Source: Acanthamoeba sp. SK_2022b
Taxonomy: Eukaryota; Discosea; Longamoebia; Acanthamoebidae
Length of the DNA stretch: 17,513 nt
Direction: 5' to 3'
Assembly (NCBI GenBank): GCA_027943245.1
Contig: JANDJZ010000901.1
Coordinates: 1-17,513 of the forward strand
The notes beneath the pieces are model-generated. The model saw only the letters and a program-made list of their open reading frames with translations, did not search any database and had not been told where the DNA came from. Shown here piece after piece: positions 9,033-17,513 of this stretch; within the stretch, counting starts at the first letter, position 1; every line of letters begins with the position of its first letter. The position numbers and the translations under genes were made by a program.

Positions 9033-9987
9033 GTGTGGTGAGGGGCTCGGTAGATCGTGATGGAGTGGTTGGAGGTCTACGACGAGGGCTCGTTCTCGCC
9101 GACGGCCGGCTACTTCTGGGTGGTGGTCATCCAGAACGTGTGCATCACGCTCGCCATGTACGCCCTCGTGCTCTTCTACCACGCCGTCGCCAAGGAGCTG
9201 CATCCGTTCAAGCCCATCCCCAAGTTCCTCTGCATCAAGGCCATCATCGGTTTCGCCTTCTGGTATCGCCTTTTGTTCTTCTTATTGTTGTTATTTTTGT
9301 TATTATTATTTTCTATTATTATTTTTATTTATTTATTTATTTATTTTTGGTGAAAGCGAAATGGTTGTTTGGTTTCTTGCGCGAGATGGCTGACGGCCGC
9401 TCGCAGGCAGAGCGTGATCATCTCGATCTGCGTCCACTTCGGGTGGCTCAAGGGCAACGACACCTTCTCCGTGGAGGAGCTCTCCGTCGCCCTTCAGGAT
9501 TGGCTCATCTGCATTGAGATGCTCGGCATCGCCGTCGCGCACATCTTCATCTTTGGCCACGAGTCCTATCGTACGACGCCACCGCCGCGATCGACGGCGC
9601 CTTTCCTCTCCTCGCGCGGAGACAGCTGCTGACCCTCAAGCTGTTGCAGGTGACCGAACGAAGGAGATCTTCATCAAGGCGCCCATCAAGAACTTGGGCT
9701 CCTTCATGGCGAACCTGTTCGACGTGGTCCTCATCAAGGACGTCGTGCTCGAGGTGGTCACGACCTTTGACCCGCGCGTCAAGGACAAGCGACTCCTGCG
9801 CGCCGAACGTGAGAAGATCGAGAAGAGTATCGCCGACGCCCAGCTCTCGCCCGAGCAGCCCCGCGACGAGCAGTACTCGGCCTACTCGGATGAGCAGGAG
9901 CAGGAGCAGGAGCAGTACTACGACTACTCGCAGCAGCACCAACAGCACCAGCAGTACCATCAGCAGCCCGGCAACCGCCACTACTGA
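7808..9987 (+). CDS. TMEM184 / DUF300 (Ost-alpha family) multi-pass membrane protein
   Basis: Eight exons (7808-8005, 8163-8236, 8302-8326, 8423-8491, 8631-8936, 9054-9262, 9407-9570, 9650-9987) join in phase to give 460 residues. The family core is plain: a first helix (YLAAAVSVVVSVVLSIHLIY), then LRNYTRPKLQRCIVRIILMVP, IYALCSW, FRDCYEAFLLYQFF, a cysteine-rich loop GCGPCFTCKCGFFGPGRKF, FVIMKPILAL, and further helices in exons 6 and 7. The family includes TMEM184 and organic solute transporter alpha; exact substrate or role in amoebae is unknown. The C-terminal tail is unusual: Glu/Gln repeats (EQEQEQEQ), Tyr-rich and Gln/His-rich, ending GNRHY. Exon 3 is only 25 nt. Intron 5 carries a (GT)n tract. 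Most intron cores are AT-rich. The ATG at 7808 is the first in frame. Confidence 0.9.
8302..8326 (+). other. 25-nt microexon of the TMEM184-like gene
   Basis: The exon adds the last base of Cys plus YEAFLLYQ. It is flanked by ...GTGACAG and GTAATA. Only this acceptor restores the conserved FRDCYEAFLLYQ string; the more obvious TGTAG acceptor 25 nt upstream breaks phase. Confidence 0.75.
9002..9030 (+). repeat. (GT)n microsatellite in TMEM184 intron 5
   Basis: About 14 GT units lie in the intron 8937-9053, close to the acceptor CGGTAG. Confidence 0.9.
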
Positions 9988-10181
9988 ACCGCCACTACTG
10001 ATCGCTGTTGCTTTGAACCGCATACAACACGCCACACGCCCTAGAGCGAGATGTACAGATAACTACACGTGTAGCGCACAAGTACAACCTTTATTTATTT
10101 ATTTATTTCTGTTTTTTTTTTCGAATCCATTTTATAATGTACGCGGAGATATCGGTTTTTTATTGTAGTTATTTATGAAGG
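9988..10181. other. Short intergenic region between the TMEM184 and TTC13 genes
   Basis: 194 bp that start GC-balanced and become AT-rich, with (TTTA)n and a T run at about 10090-10120. It must hold the 3' end of one gene and the 5' UTR and promoter of the next. No canonical AATAAA was seen on the plus strand. Confidence 0.5.
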
Positions 10182-13100
10182 ATGGAAGAGAAGGTGAGGG
10201 AGGCCCACACGCTGTTTATGCAGGGCAAGCACTCGCCCGCGGTGGCGCTCTACACTGCAGCCATTGATTCTGGCACGCCCACCGCCACCTTGCACTGGTA
10301 CCCGTCCGATTCGCCAACGGAAAAAGATTGTTTGTTTATTTGTTTATTTGACATTCCTTTCTTTTGTGCAGCAATCGCGCCGCAGCCTACTTCCGTTTGG
10401 GTCTCTACCGGAAGTGTCTGGCCGATTGTGATGCCGCCTTGCGCCTGCAGGCAACCAATCCTCGCCCCTACCTCCTGAAGGGTAATCTAATTATTTTTAT
10501 TTTATTTTAGTTTTAATACCTATTTTTTGCAATTTAATCGTAATTTAATTATTATATTCAAACTCTGTTTTGGAGCGCAGGAAAGGCGTTGGTGGGTATG
10601 AACAAGAAGGCCGATGCCGAGGCTGCGTGGCGAACGGGCCTTGACAAAGCCGACAGCACAGCAGACGTGGAGGTCCTCATGCTGCTCCACAGCGAACTCC
10701 ACCCGCCACCTGCCCCACAGGTCGCCACCGCTACCGCCACCGCCACCGCCGCTCATGCCCCCGCCCCCGCAGTCGAGCCCAAGCCAGGTCCGCCCACATG
10801 TCCTGCTCTACTCGATATTCGAGCACTGCTACTTCAGTGGTTGGCTCACCAGTGACGTGGACGTTCGCGCAGCCGTGGTCACGAACGGCGAAGCCACCAA
10901 GGTGGCCGCCGCCCCGTCCTCGCGAGCTGCCGACACGGCCAAGGCGCAGCCCAAGAGCGCGCCCACCGCCGCTGCGGTGGCCGCTGCCAACCCCGACGAC
11001 CTGGCGGAGGCGTCGGCCCTGGTGGCGGCGCGTGGGCTGGTGCAGCACGGGTCGGGCAACACGACCCTCGACGAGAAGATCGCGATGGGCTACCTCCACG
11101 TCAACACCGGCAACTTTGCGCAGGCCATCAAGCTCTTCAACGTGCTCGTCAACCTCTACCCCAAGCTCGTGGCCGCCTACCTCGGCCGCGGCACGGCCTA
11201 CGCGCTCTCTGGCCGCCTGCCCACGGTGCGCCTCGCACGCCTGCCATCCATCCAGTCTGACTCAGGGAGTGCGGGGAGCGGTGTCGGTGAGTGCAGGCAG
11301 TGGAGGAGTTCAGCGCGGCGATCAACATCGACGGCTCGTGCATGGAGGCGTGGAAGCGGCGAGGCCAGTCCCGCGCGGCCATGGGCCAGGACACCGAGGC
11401 CGTCCTCGACCTCACCCGCGCCGCCGAGCTCGCCCCGAAGGACGCCGACATCTACCACCAGCGTGGCCTCATCTATTTCAAGCTGGTAGCGTTTGCTGTG
11501 CTCTCTCTTGTGGAGGGGGCAAGTGCTGACGTCACCCGCCTCCTTAACAAACAACAACAGCGCAACTATGGCCGGGCGGTGGAGGATTTCCGAAGGGCGA
11601 CGGCGACCGACGCGATGGGCAAGCTGTCGTGGAACCACCTGGGCCTGTGCCTCAACGCGCTCGGCCGCCCTCTGGAAGCCATCCACGCGCACAAGCGCGC
11701 GCTCGAGCTGGACCCCGCCTTCCGCGAGGCCCTCGCCAACATCGGGCAGGCCTACAAGGACTACGGCAACTCACGTACTAGCGCCCTGTCTCTCCCGACC
11801 CGCGAGGTTTTGTTAACATTAATTTGATTTAATTTATTTAATTTTAAATTTAATTTTAAATTAATTCATTATTTTTTGTGTTTTGTAGTGAAGGCTGAGA
11901 AGTACTTTGCCAAGGCTCTCAAGGTGGATGCCGGCTACATGCACGCCTTCCACCTGCGCGGCCTCGCTCGCTTCGGTGCGGGCGATCACCGGTACCGCTC
12001 GCCCCCCCCCCCACTCTCCTCCCCACCCGCGCGCCGCTGGCTCAAACTTTGGCGCATCCAAGAGGGGCGCTGGACGACTTCGCGGCGGCCCTGCGAGTCG
12101 ACGACAAGCACAAGGACTCGCGCCTCATGCGGGGCATCGTGCTGCACGGCCTCGTACGCACGGCCACCCCTCCCCCCACGCTCTGACATGTTGGCCGAGC
12201 TCGTTTTTCAATTCTGTTCGACGACAAGGGGCGCTTCCGAGAAGCCGTGGCCGATTACGACGTGCTGCTGCGGGAGAAGCCCGATCACGTGGCGTGGTAC
12301 AACCGCCAGGTTGCCCTGTGGACCCATCACCACCTCGACACCCCCGTGGCCCACTTCAACATCGACAGGTTCGTCGTCGTCGTCGTCGTCGTCGTCGCTC
12401 TCTCTCTCTCTCTCGCCCAACAAAACGCTCTCATTCGCTCGAGACCACTGCGTCGCGAGTGCTCACCTGCGGCGCGTCGACAGGGCGTTGAACGCGTACT
12501 TCAAGGAGGCCTGGTGCAAGCGACTCGACCCGGCCACGCTCACGTCTTACTCGTCCCAGCCGCCTCTCAACAGCGTATCCCCCCCCTCCCCTCTCGCTCT
12601 CTCTCTCTCTCTCCCGATCGCCTGAAGCCCGTGACGTGGCGGGCATCCTTAACTCTCTCTCTCTCTCTCTCTCTCTCCTCCCCCGTGCAGGCGATTGCTG
12701 ACGTGGCACTCAAGGATGAACTCCGCTCTGAGCACGCCAGTACGGAGCCGCTCCCCATCTCCAATTGGCTCGATCCAGAGCGGAGAGAGCGAGCGCACGC
12801 GGGTAGCCGCGTAACCCTCCCTTTTTACTCTCTCCCCTTTGTTCGAGTGCAGAGGTGCTGCTCAAGGCGGCCGCGGACATTGGGAAGAAGATTCAGCTCA
12901 ACTGTCCGGGCTACCTGGCCAATCAGCGGCAGCAGCGCGCCTGCGGGCTCGCCATCATCGAGCTCGCCCAGACCCTCCGGTGAGTCGCCCTTGCCTGCTT
13001 GAACCGATTGGGCTCGACGTCGAACCGAGAGCTGAGCCCCTCTTCTTACCTGCGAGCAGGCGCGTGTGGGCTGGCGAGGAGGCGCAGGTGTCGGGCAAGT

Positions 13101-14744
13101 CCTCCTCGCTCACGGACCAGCCCCACACGTTCGCGTGGCGCGACCTCTACGACATTCCCATCCGCTGGCGCCAGTTCTCCGAGGCACCGCCACCACCATC
13201 CATTCCAAAAAGAGGCGTGTGCGTGGGTTGACGTGTAACGCTTTGGACGACTCCCATTGGTCGTGTTGTGCAGCCGAACGATCCCGTGTGGTGGGTGGAC
13301 CTGCTCAGCCCCGAGCAGTTCGCCGAAGGGTGCGCACGCGCCTCCCCGCTCGCCATTGGCCAGCTGCTCTTCGCCCCGTGCCCACTCCGAGCGTGGTGGT
13401 GGTAACTCCGGGGGGGGGGCAACCAACCAGGTTCGGTTCGCACACGCCGATGGTGACGGGCCAGACCTACGTGGTGCGCTACTCGCCCATGGCGCCGCGA
13501 GCGATCCGTATCATGCGGGAGCAGCTCGAACAGAGCCCGCTCGTCTCCCGCGAGCTGCGACGCCACCTCGAGCGTACTACTGCCTGCTCTCTCTCTCTCT
13601 CTCCTCTCCAGCCTTCCGTAGCGCGGGTCACAGCTCTGTTGGGGCGCGGCTGACGAGGAGCCCCGCAATCGCATCGCAGGCGAGGACTTGGACTGCGGGA
13701 CGCTGCACGAGGCCGTCCAGCACGACTTCTGGGTGGTGACGCCCTGCCACTCGCTGGCGCGCCCCAACCGAGTCATGGAGGGCACTCGACTCACCATTCA
13801 GGTCTCTCCTCTCTCTCTCTCTCTCTCCACCTCTTGGCCTTGTCCGCCCATGCCCATGGCGTGGGGCTCACCTCGCGCCAACTCCAGAAATCGCCGCCCG
13901 AGGGTTACGAGTTCTCCATTCGAACACCCGGCACACCCAATCGCTGGCAGGTATTTATTTATTTAAATTTTTTTATAAATATAGAAATTATATATGTACA
14001 TATATATATATATGATATATTTGCGGACAAGCCTGTGCTGTGTGGCGAGGAGAGGCAGCAGCGTCAGGTCTGCTGACAGTCGTACGTGGCTCGTTGTTGT
14101 AGGAGTATCACGCGGAGATGGCGCACAACTACCGACTGCTCCAGGAGGAGGCGAGCAAGCCCGACCGGGACAGGGACCTCGCCAAGCTCACCGAGCTCGT
14201 GCTCCACATGGCCTTCTATTGGTACAACTTCATGCCCCTCTCCCGAGGCACCGCAGCCGTCGGTACGTCTCTACCTCTCCCTCCCTCATCGAACCCACGT
14301 CGTCGTCTTCATCGTTGTTGTTGTTGTTGTTGATGATGGTTTGATGAATCCTTGCAGGCCTGGTGACTGTCCACGCCATGTTCCTCGCACTGGGCTACGA
14401 GGTGCGCCGATCTCCTCGTCCACTGCCTCATGCACAGAGGATACTGACTGGTGGTGGTGGTGGTGGTGGTGGTGGTGGTGGTGGTGGTGGTGGTGGTGGT
14501 GGTGGTGGTGGTGGTGGGCTCGCCCTCATCATCGGTGACACAGATGGAGTCGGGTCTGCCGTTGGGCCTGCAACCCGACTGGGAGGGCATCCTGACGTCG
14601 CGGCCGGCCGACTTTGTCGCGCGCCTGCGATCGGCGTGGATCGACTCTGCGTGCCGCCCCACCACCGCACTCGACGCGCTCCCATTGGTGGGGCAGGTGT
14701 GCCCCACGCTTCGCCACATGATCCTCGCCCTCAACACCAGCTGA
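10182..14744 (+). CDS. TTC13 / SRFR1-type TPR protein
   Basis: Twenty exons: 10182-10297, 10372-10481, 10581-10720, 10773-11225, 11297-11485, 11561-11774, 11889-11991, 12063-12153, 12229-12368, 12484-12574, 12691-12802, 12853-12979, 13060-13183, 13274-13329, 13431-13573, 13680-13801, 13888-13950, 14103-14262, 14358-14401, 14544-14744; all phases agree, 932 residues. N-terminal TPRs (NRAAAYFRLGLYRKCLADCD) end near residue 120, an Ala-rich linker follows, then tandem TPRs about 195-470. The C-terminal half has family hallmarks: YFKEAWCKRLDP, NQRQQRACGLAIIELAQTL, WRDLYDIPIRWRQ, DPVWWVDLL, GSHTPMVTGQTYVVRY and a final QPDWEGIL. Human TTC13 and plant SRFR1 share this architecture; SRFR1 restrains immune signalling in Arabidopsis, but the amoebal role is unknown. 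Intron 13 is GC-AG. The exon 4 start (10773, after a 52-nt intron) is the least certain border. Confidence 0.9.
10721..10772 (+). other. 52-nt GC-rich intron 3 of the TTC13-like gene
   Basis: GTCGCC...CCCGCAG, built largely from (ACCGCC) units. Reading through it leads to a stop at 10853-10855; removing it keeps the frame into exon 4. It is the shortest intron in the window. The acceptor at 10787 (AGCCAG) would also be in phase. Confidence 0.5.
12370..12414 (+). repeat. (TCG)n plus (CT)n in TTC13 intron 9
   Basis: About nine TCG units followed by about nine CT units start immediately after the donor. Confidence 0.85.
12596..12677 (+). repeat. Two (CT)n tracts in TTC13 intron 10
   Basis: CT runs at about 12596-12612 and 12653-12677 flank a short unique segment. 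The second serves as an extended pyrimidine tract before the acceptor GTGCAG. Confidence 0.85.
13184..13273 (+). other. GC-AG intron 13 of the TTC13-like gene
   Basis: The exon ends TCCGAG and the intron begins GCACCG, ending GTGCAG. No GT donor lies near the conserved border; the join gives WRQFSE/PNDPVWWVDL in phase 0, as in TTC13/SRFR1 proteins. Confidence 0.78.
13587..13828 (+). repeat. (CT)n tracts in TTC13 introns 15 and 16
   Basis: Two separate CT runs, about 13587-13603 and 13803-13828, lie in consecutive introns either side of exon 13680-13801. Confidence 0.8.
14450..14517 (+). repeat. (TGG)22 microsatellite in the last TTC13 intron
   Basis: About 22 perfect TGG units on the sense strand of intron 14402-14543, ending 26 nt before the acceptor. 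The transcript would carry a long GGU run. Confidence 0.95.
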
Positions 14745-14894
14745 TGATGAAGAGCAGAGCATTCCAAGCGTATTTTCGATAACTCCGAGATGGGCCTGTT
14801 GGGACCGGGGTTGTGAGTGTGGGGACAGGCCTGGAGAAGCTTTCTCTGTTCAAACACCAAGATCGGGTGTGGTTCTTGTGCGCAAGACGAAAGA
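14745..14894. promoter_or_regulatory. 150-bp spacer between the TTC13 stop and the LYS1-fusion start
   Basis: No coding exon fits here. It must contain the 3' UTR and end signal of the TTC13-like gene and the promoter and leader of the downstream gene. The ATG at 14895 sits in an A-rich context (AAAGAATGG). Confidence 0.5.
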
Positions 14895-17513
14895 ATGGTG
14901 GGGAGACACATATGGTTGCGTGCAGAAGCCTCGGCCACTCGGCCCTCGCGCGGTGACCACGCCAATCTAGAAACTGATCGACGCACGCCGCTCGTGCCCG
15001 CCGATGCCCGTCTTCTCATCGAAGCCGGCTACGCGGTACGTGACCTCGCCGGGCGTCCATCTATAGATTCTTTATATTCATTTTTATTTCGTGTTTTTAA
15101 ATCGATTTAATCAAAATTTTGTGCTGATGAAACATCTCATCGGGCTCTCTACTCGCTCGCTGCAGGTGACTGTGGAGAGGTCGGAGCAGCGCGTCTTCCC
15201 CGATGCCGAGTACGGCGCCGTTGGGTACACATCTCCTTCTCTCCCCTCTTTCTCCCTCTTCTCCCTGTTTGCCTCTCGAAAGTGTAGCGGCACGTGCGAT
15301 TGGAGGCGATGCGAGCTCACATACGGGCGTCGTGATGATGATGATGATGATGATGACGACGACCACGCCAGGTGCACGCTGGCCGAAGCCGGTTCCTGGC
15401 GAGATGCCCCCAAGGACGCGGTGGTGCTGGGCATCCGCGCGCCGCAGGGCCTGAGCGTGGACTGCGCCGGGCTGGAGCGCGTCCACATGTACTTTGGCCA
15501 CGCCTACAAGGGCCAGCAGGGCGCCGCCCATCGGCTGGCCCCGTTCGTGCGCGGAGGCGGGCTGCTGCTCGACCTCGAGTTCGTCAACGACCCCGTGACC
15601 GGCGCTCGTCTCACCTCCTTCGGCCCGTCGGCGGGCATCATCGCCACCGCTGCGGCCGTCCTCGCCTGGTGCAAGCAGGCACGGGCGCCCCCTCAATCAC
15701 TCTTGCTCTTTTATTCTTTCTTTCCTAAATACCGTGGCTTAATATTTTTAAATTACTTGGAAATATTAATTGTCCGTTTTTTATTTTATTTTATTTTATT
15801 TTTTTTTTTGCGGTGGTGGTGTTGGCCGGTGGGGGTGCGTGTGCAGGTGCTGGTTCGCGTGGGCATGGCGGTGCCGGAGGATCTTCTGCACCGCGTGGAG
15901 GGAGTCTCGCTCATCGCCCACATCAAGGCCCTCCTCCAGCTGGCCACCACCTTCGCCAAGAGGGCCCCTCGGGCCGTGATCATCGGTCCCGTACGAACGC
16001 CTGCCCGCAGCCTGTCTATTTATTTCTTACTTGGAATTTATATTATTTATTTAATTATTTATTTTTTTTAATATTTGTGTAATCGTACTTGTGTGATATG
16101 CGCAGCGCGGTCGAGTTGGCTCGAAGGCGGTGGAGATGGCGGGCGAGCTGGGCATCGAGGCCGCTCTTTGGGGTCGCGAGCAGACCGTGGGCGAGGGCCC
16201 CTTCCCCGCGCTCCTCGACTTTGACATTCTCATCAACGCCATCAGCGTACGTTATTCTGTCGACACGCCACACAAGTAGTGTTTTTAGTGGTCTGACCAC
16301 CCGTGTTGGGCCCGTGTGCAGTTGGGCACGGAGATGGTCGGCCCGTTCGTCACCCACGAGGCCATCCGTCGCGCCGACCGCAGGCTGGCCGTTGTTGTCG
16401 ACGTGGCGTGTGACGTCAGCAATCCCAACAACCCTCTCCCCATTTACGATCGCACCACCACCTTTGACCGCCCCGCTCTGCGCGTCCTCGACGGCGACGC
16501 CGCCAAAGGTGACGCCCGCTTCGCCTCCCGCCCACACACGATTGGCCTGACCTTTTTTCTTTTTCTTTTCTTTTTCTTTTTCTTTTCCATTTTCACCAGA
16601 CCTGCCGCCGCTCGACGTCATCGCGATCCCGACCCTGCCGGCCCTGGTGCCGTCGCTGTCGTCGGCCGACTTCAGCGCGCAGCTCCGCCCGCTGCTCCAG
16701 CGATTGGACGCTCTCGACGCCGATCCGGTGTGGTCCCGCACTCGCGCCGCGTTCGACCTCCACTCGGCGTGGCTCAGGGCGCCCGTGCTCTCGCCAAGCG
16801 TCGACGGCAGCGCTGCCGAGCACGCCGACGGCTTGCTCCCCGCCGTGCTCTCCTTTGCGCAGGAGCGCGAGGCCAAGCGCCCCGCGCGCCCGCCGGCGGT
16901 GCTCGCGCTACACGCGCCGGCTGACGTCACGCCAGCTCAGCTCCAGGCCGCGCTCATGGGCCTGGTGGCGCGCCACGCTGCCCTGCGCACGTGCTTCCGC
17001 TACGCCACGGAGGACGGCCACCGCCGGCTCGTGGCCTTTGTCAAGCACGCCAAGCAGATCGACGTGGCGTCGCTGCTCCACGTGGCCGCCGACGGCGGCG
17101 GCGTGCACGACCTCGTCACCCAGCAGCAGGCCGCGGCGTTCGATCTCGAGAAGGCGGAGGGCCCCCTGTTCCGCGTCGTGCTGCGCCTCGGCGCCGGCGA
17201 CGCGCGCCCGGTCGTGGTCATCGCTGCCGACCGCCTGATCGCCGACGCCCACTCCCTCCACCTCATCGCCCGCGAGCTGCTTCAGGTTGCCCCCCCCCCT
17301 CCCACGCGCGCCATCTCAGCCAACACCAATGGCGTGCTGACACGTCAGCTGGCGTTGGCTCGCCCCACCACCAACTGCGCAGGCGGCGGAGCCCAAGGCC
17401 GAGACGACGCCCTACACCAACTACGCCCTGTGGCAACGCCGGCTGCACGAGCTCGCCGACGACGAGAGCGTGAAGACGCACGAGGCGGGCTACTGGCGCG
17501 AGCAGGTGGCCTA
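14895..17513 (+). CDS. Saccharopine dehydrogenase (LYS1-type) fused to a condensation domain; 3' end missing
   Basis: Eight exons so far (14895-15035, 15166-15224, 15372-15678, 15847-15990, 16106-16246, 16322-16508, 16600-17285, 17383-17513), all in phase, at least 598 residues. Residues 1-383 match fungal L-lysine-forming saccharopine dehydrogenase: IWLRAE, DRRTPLVP, VERSEQRVFPDAEY, AEAGSWRDAPKD, FGHAYKGQQG, GGGLLLDLEFVND, the NAD loop IIGPRGRVGSKAVEMA, GEGPFPALLDFDILINAI, VVVDVACDVSNPNNPLPIYD and DPVWSRTRAAFD. Within the single 686-nt exon 7 the frame continues into an NRPS-like condensation domain: LSFAQER (410), LVARHAALRTCF (449), FRVVLRL, then DRLIADAHS where HHxxxDG is expected, YTNYALWQ (566), AGYWREQVA at the edge. 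LYS1 acts in the alpha-aminoadipate lysine pathway, and LYS2 starts with a condensation-like segment, so a LYS1-LYS2 fusion is inferred. Intron 3 is GC-AG. An ordinary NRPS fusion is the alternative. Confidence 0.88.
15333..15356 (+). repeat. (GAT)n microsatellite in LYS1-fusion intron 2
   Basis: Eight GAT units lie in intron 15225-15371 just before the acceptor CGCCAG. Confidence 0.85.
15679..15846 (+). other. GC-AG intron 3 of the LYS1-fusion gene
   Basis: The exon ends TGCAAGCAG and the intron begins GCACGG; it ends GTGTGCAG after an AT-rich core. The join gives AWCKQ/VLVRVG in phase 0, at the variable region between the two LYS1 lobes. A GT donor further downstream would add a hydrophobic stretch foreign to the family. 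Confidence 0.65.
16555..16590 (+). repeat. (CTTTT)n polypyrimidine tract in LYS1-fusion intron 6
   Basis: An almost pure pyrimidine run of TTTTC/CTTTTT units precedes the acceptor TTTCACCAG and would act as its polypyrimidine tract. Confidence 0.8.

Noticed and set aside
14363..14782. Poly-Gly and poly-Trp readings over the TGG run
   Set aside because: The run lies in an intron; exon 14544-14744 joins in phase to 14358-14401 and restores the conserved TTC13 ending.
14940..14975. Short intron between IWLRAE and DRRTPL in the LYS1 domain
   Set aside because: The insertion of about fourteen residues lacks a usable donor and acceptor pair of credible length (the only candidate is 18 nt), so it is kept as coding.
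15097..15696. Antisense open frames opposite LYS1 exon 3
   Set aside because: They arise from high GC and lack of stops on the complementary strand; all family conservation is on the plus strand.

Overview
This is a nuclear eukaryotic window. Its genes are GC-rich and intron-dense: I can place 47 introns with matching reading phase in seven well-supported genes. Introns are short and often AT-rich or microsatellite-bearing, and donors tend toward GTACG/GTGCG. Tight gene spacing, intron density and protein content (TENT4, TMLH, TMEM184, TTC13/SRFR1, fungal-type LYS1) fit a free-living amoebozoan such as an Acanthamoeba relative. The organism is my inference; no rRNA or other marker is present.

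Minus strand, right to left: a trimethyllysine dioxygenase (7439 to 5231, carnitine biosynthesis), a small PH-domain protein (5131 to 4251), an unrecognised three-helix membrane protein (4077 to 3239), a doubtful small membrane-anchor ORF ending at 2638, a poorly coding stretch (about 1256-2637), and the 5' part of a TRF4/PAPD5-type non-canonical poly(A) polymerase (1255 to the left edge).

Plus strand, left to right from a 368-bp divergent promoter region: a TMEM184/DUF300 membrane protein (7808-9987, 8 exons), a TTC13/SRFR1 TPR protein (10182-14744, 20 exons), and a gene starting at 14895 that runs off the right edge.

The last gene is the most interesting. It encodes a fungal-type lysine-forming saccharopine dehydrogenase (LYS1) fused in one reading frame to an NRPS-like condensation domain whose HHxxxDG motif is degenerate. 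Fungal alpha-aminoadipate reductase (LYS2) carries a condensation-like segment before its adenylation domain, so I predict a LYS1-LYS2 fusion joining two steps of the alpha-aminoadipate lysine pathway. The adenylation, carrier and reductase domains would lie beyond the window.

Other points: three introns use GC-AG borders with a shared GCAC start; the dioxygenase gene has complementary (CA)n/(TG)n repeats flanking exons 6-8; simple repeats and AT-rich blocks sit almost entirely in introns. Exon borders were worked out by hand from GT/GC-AG signals, phase and family conservation, and need transcript confirmation.
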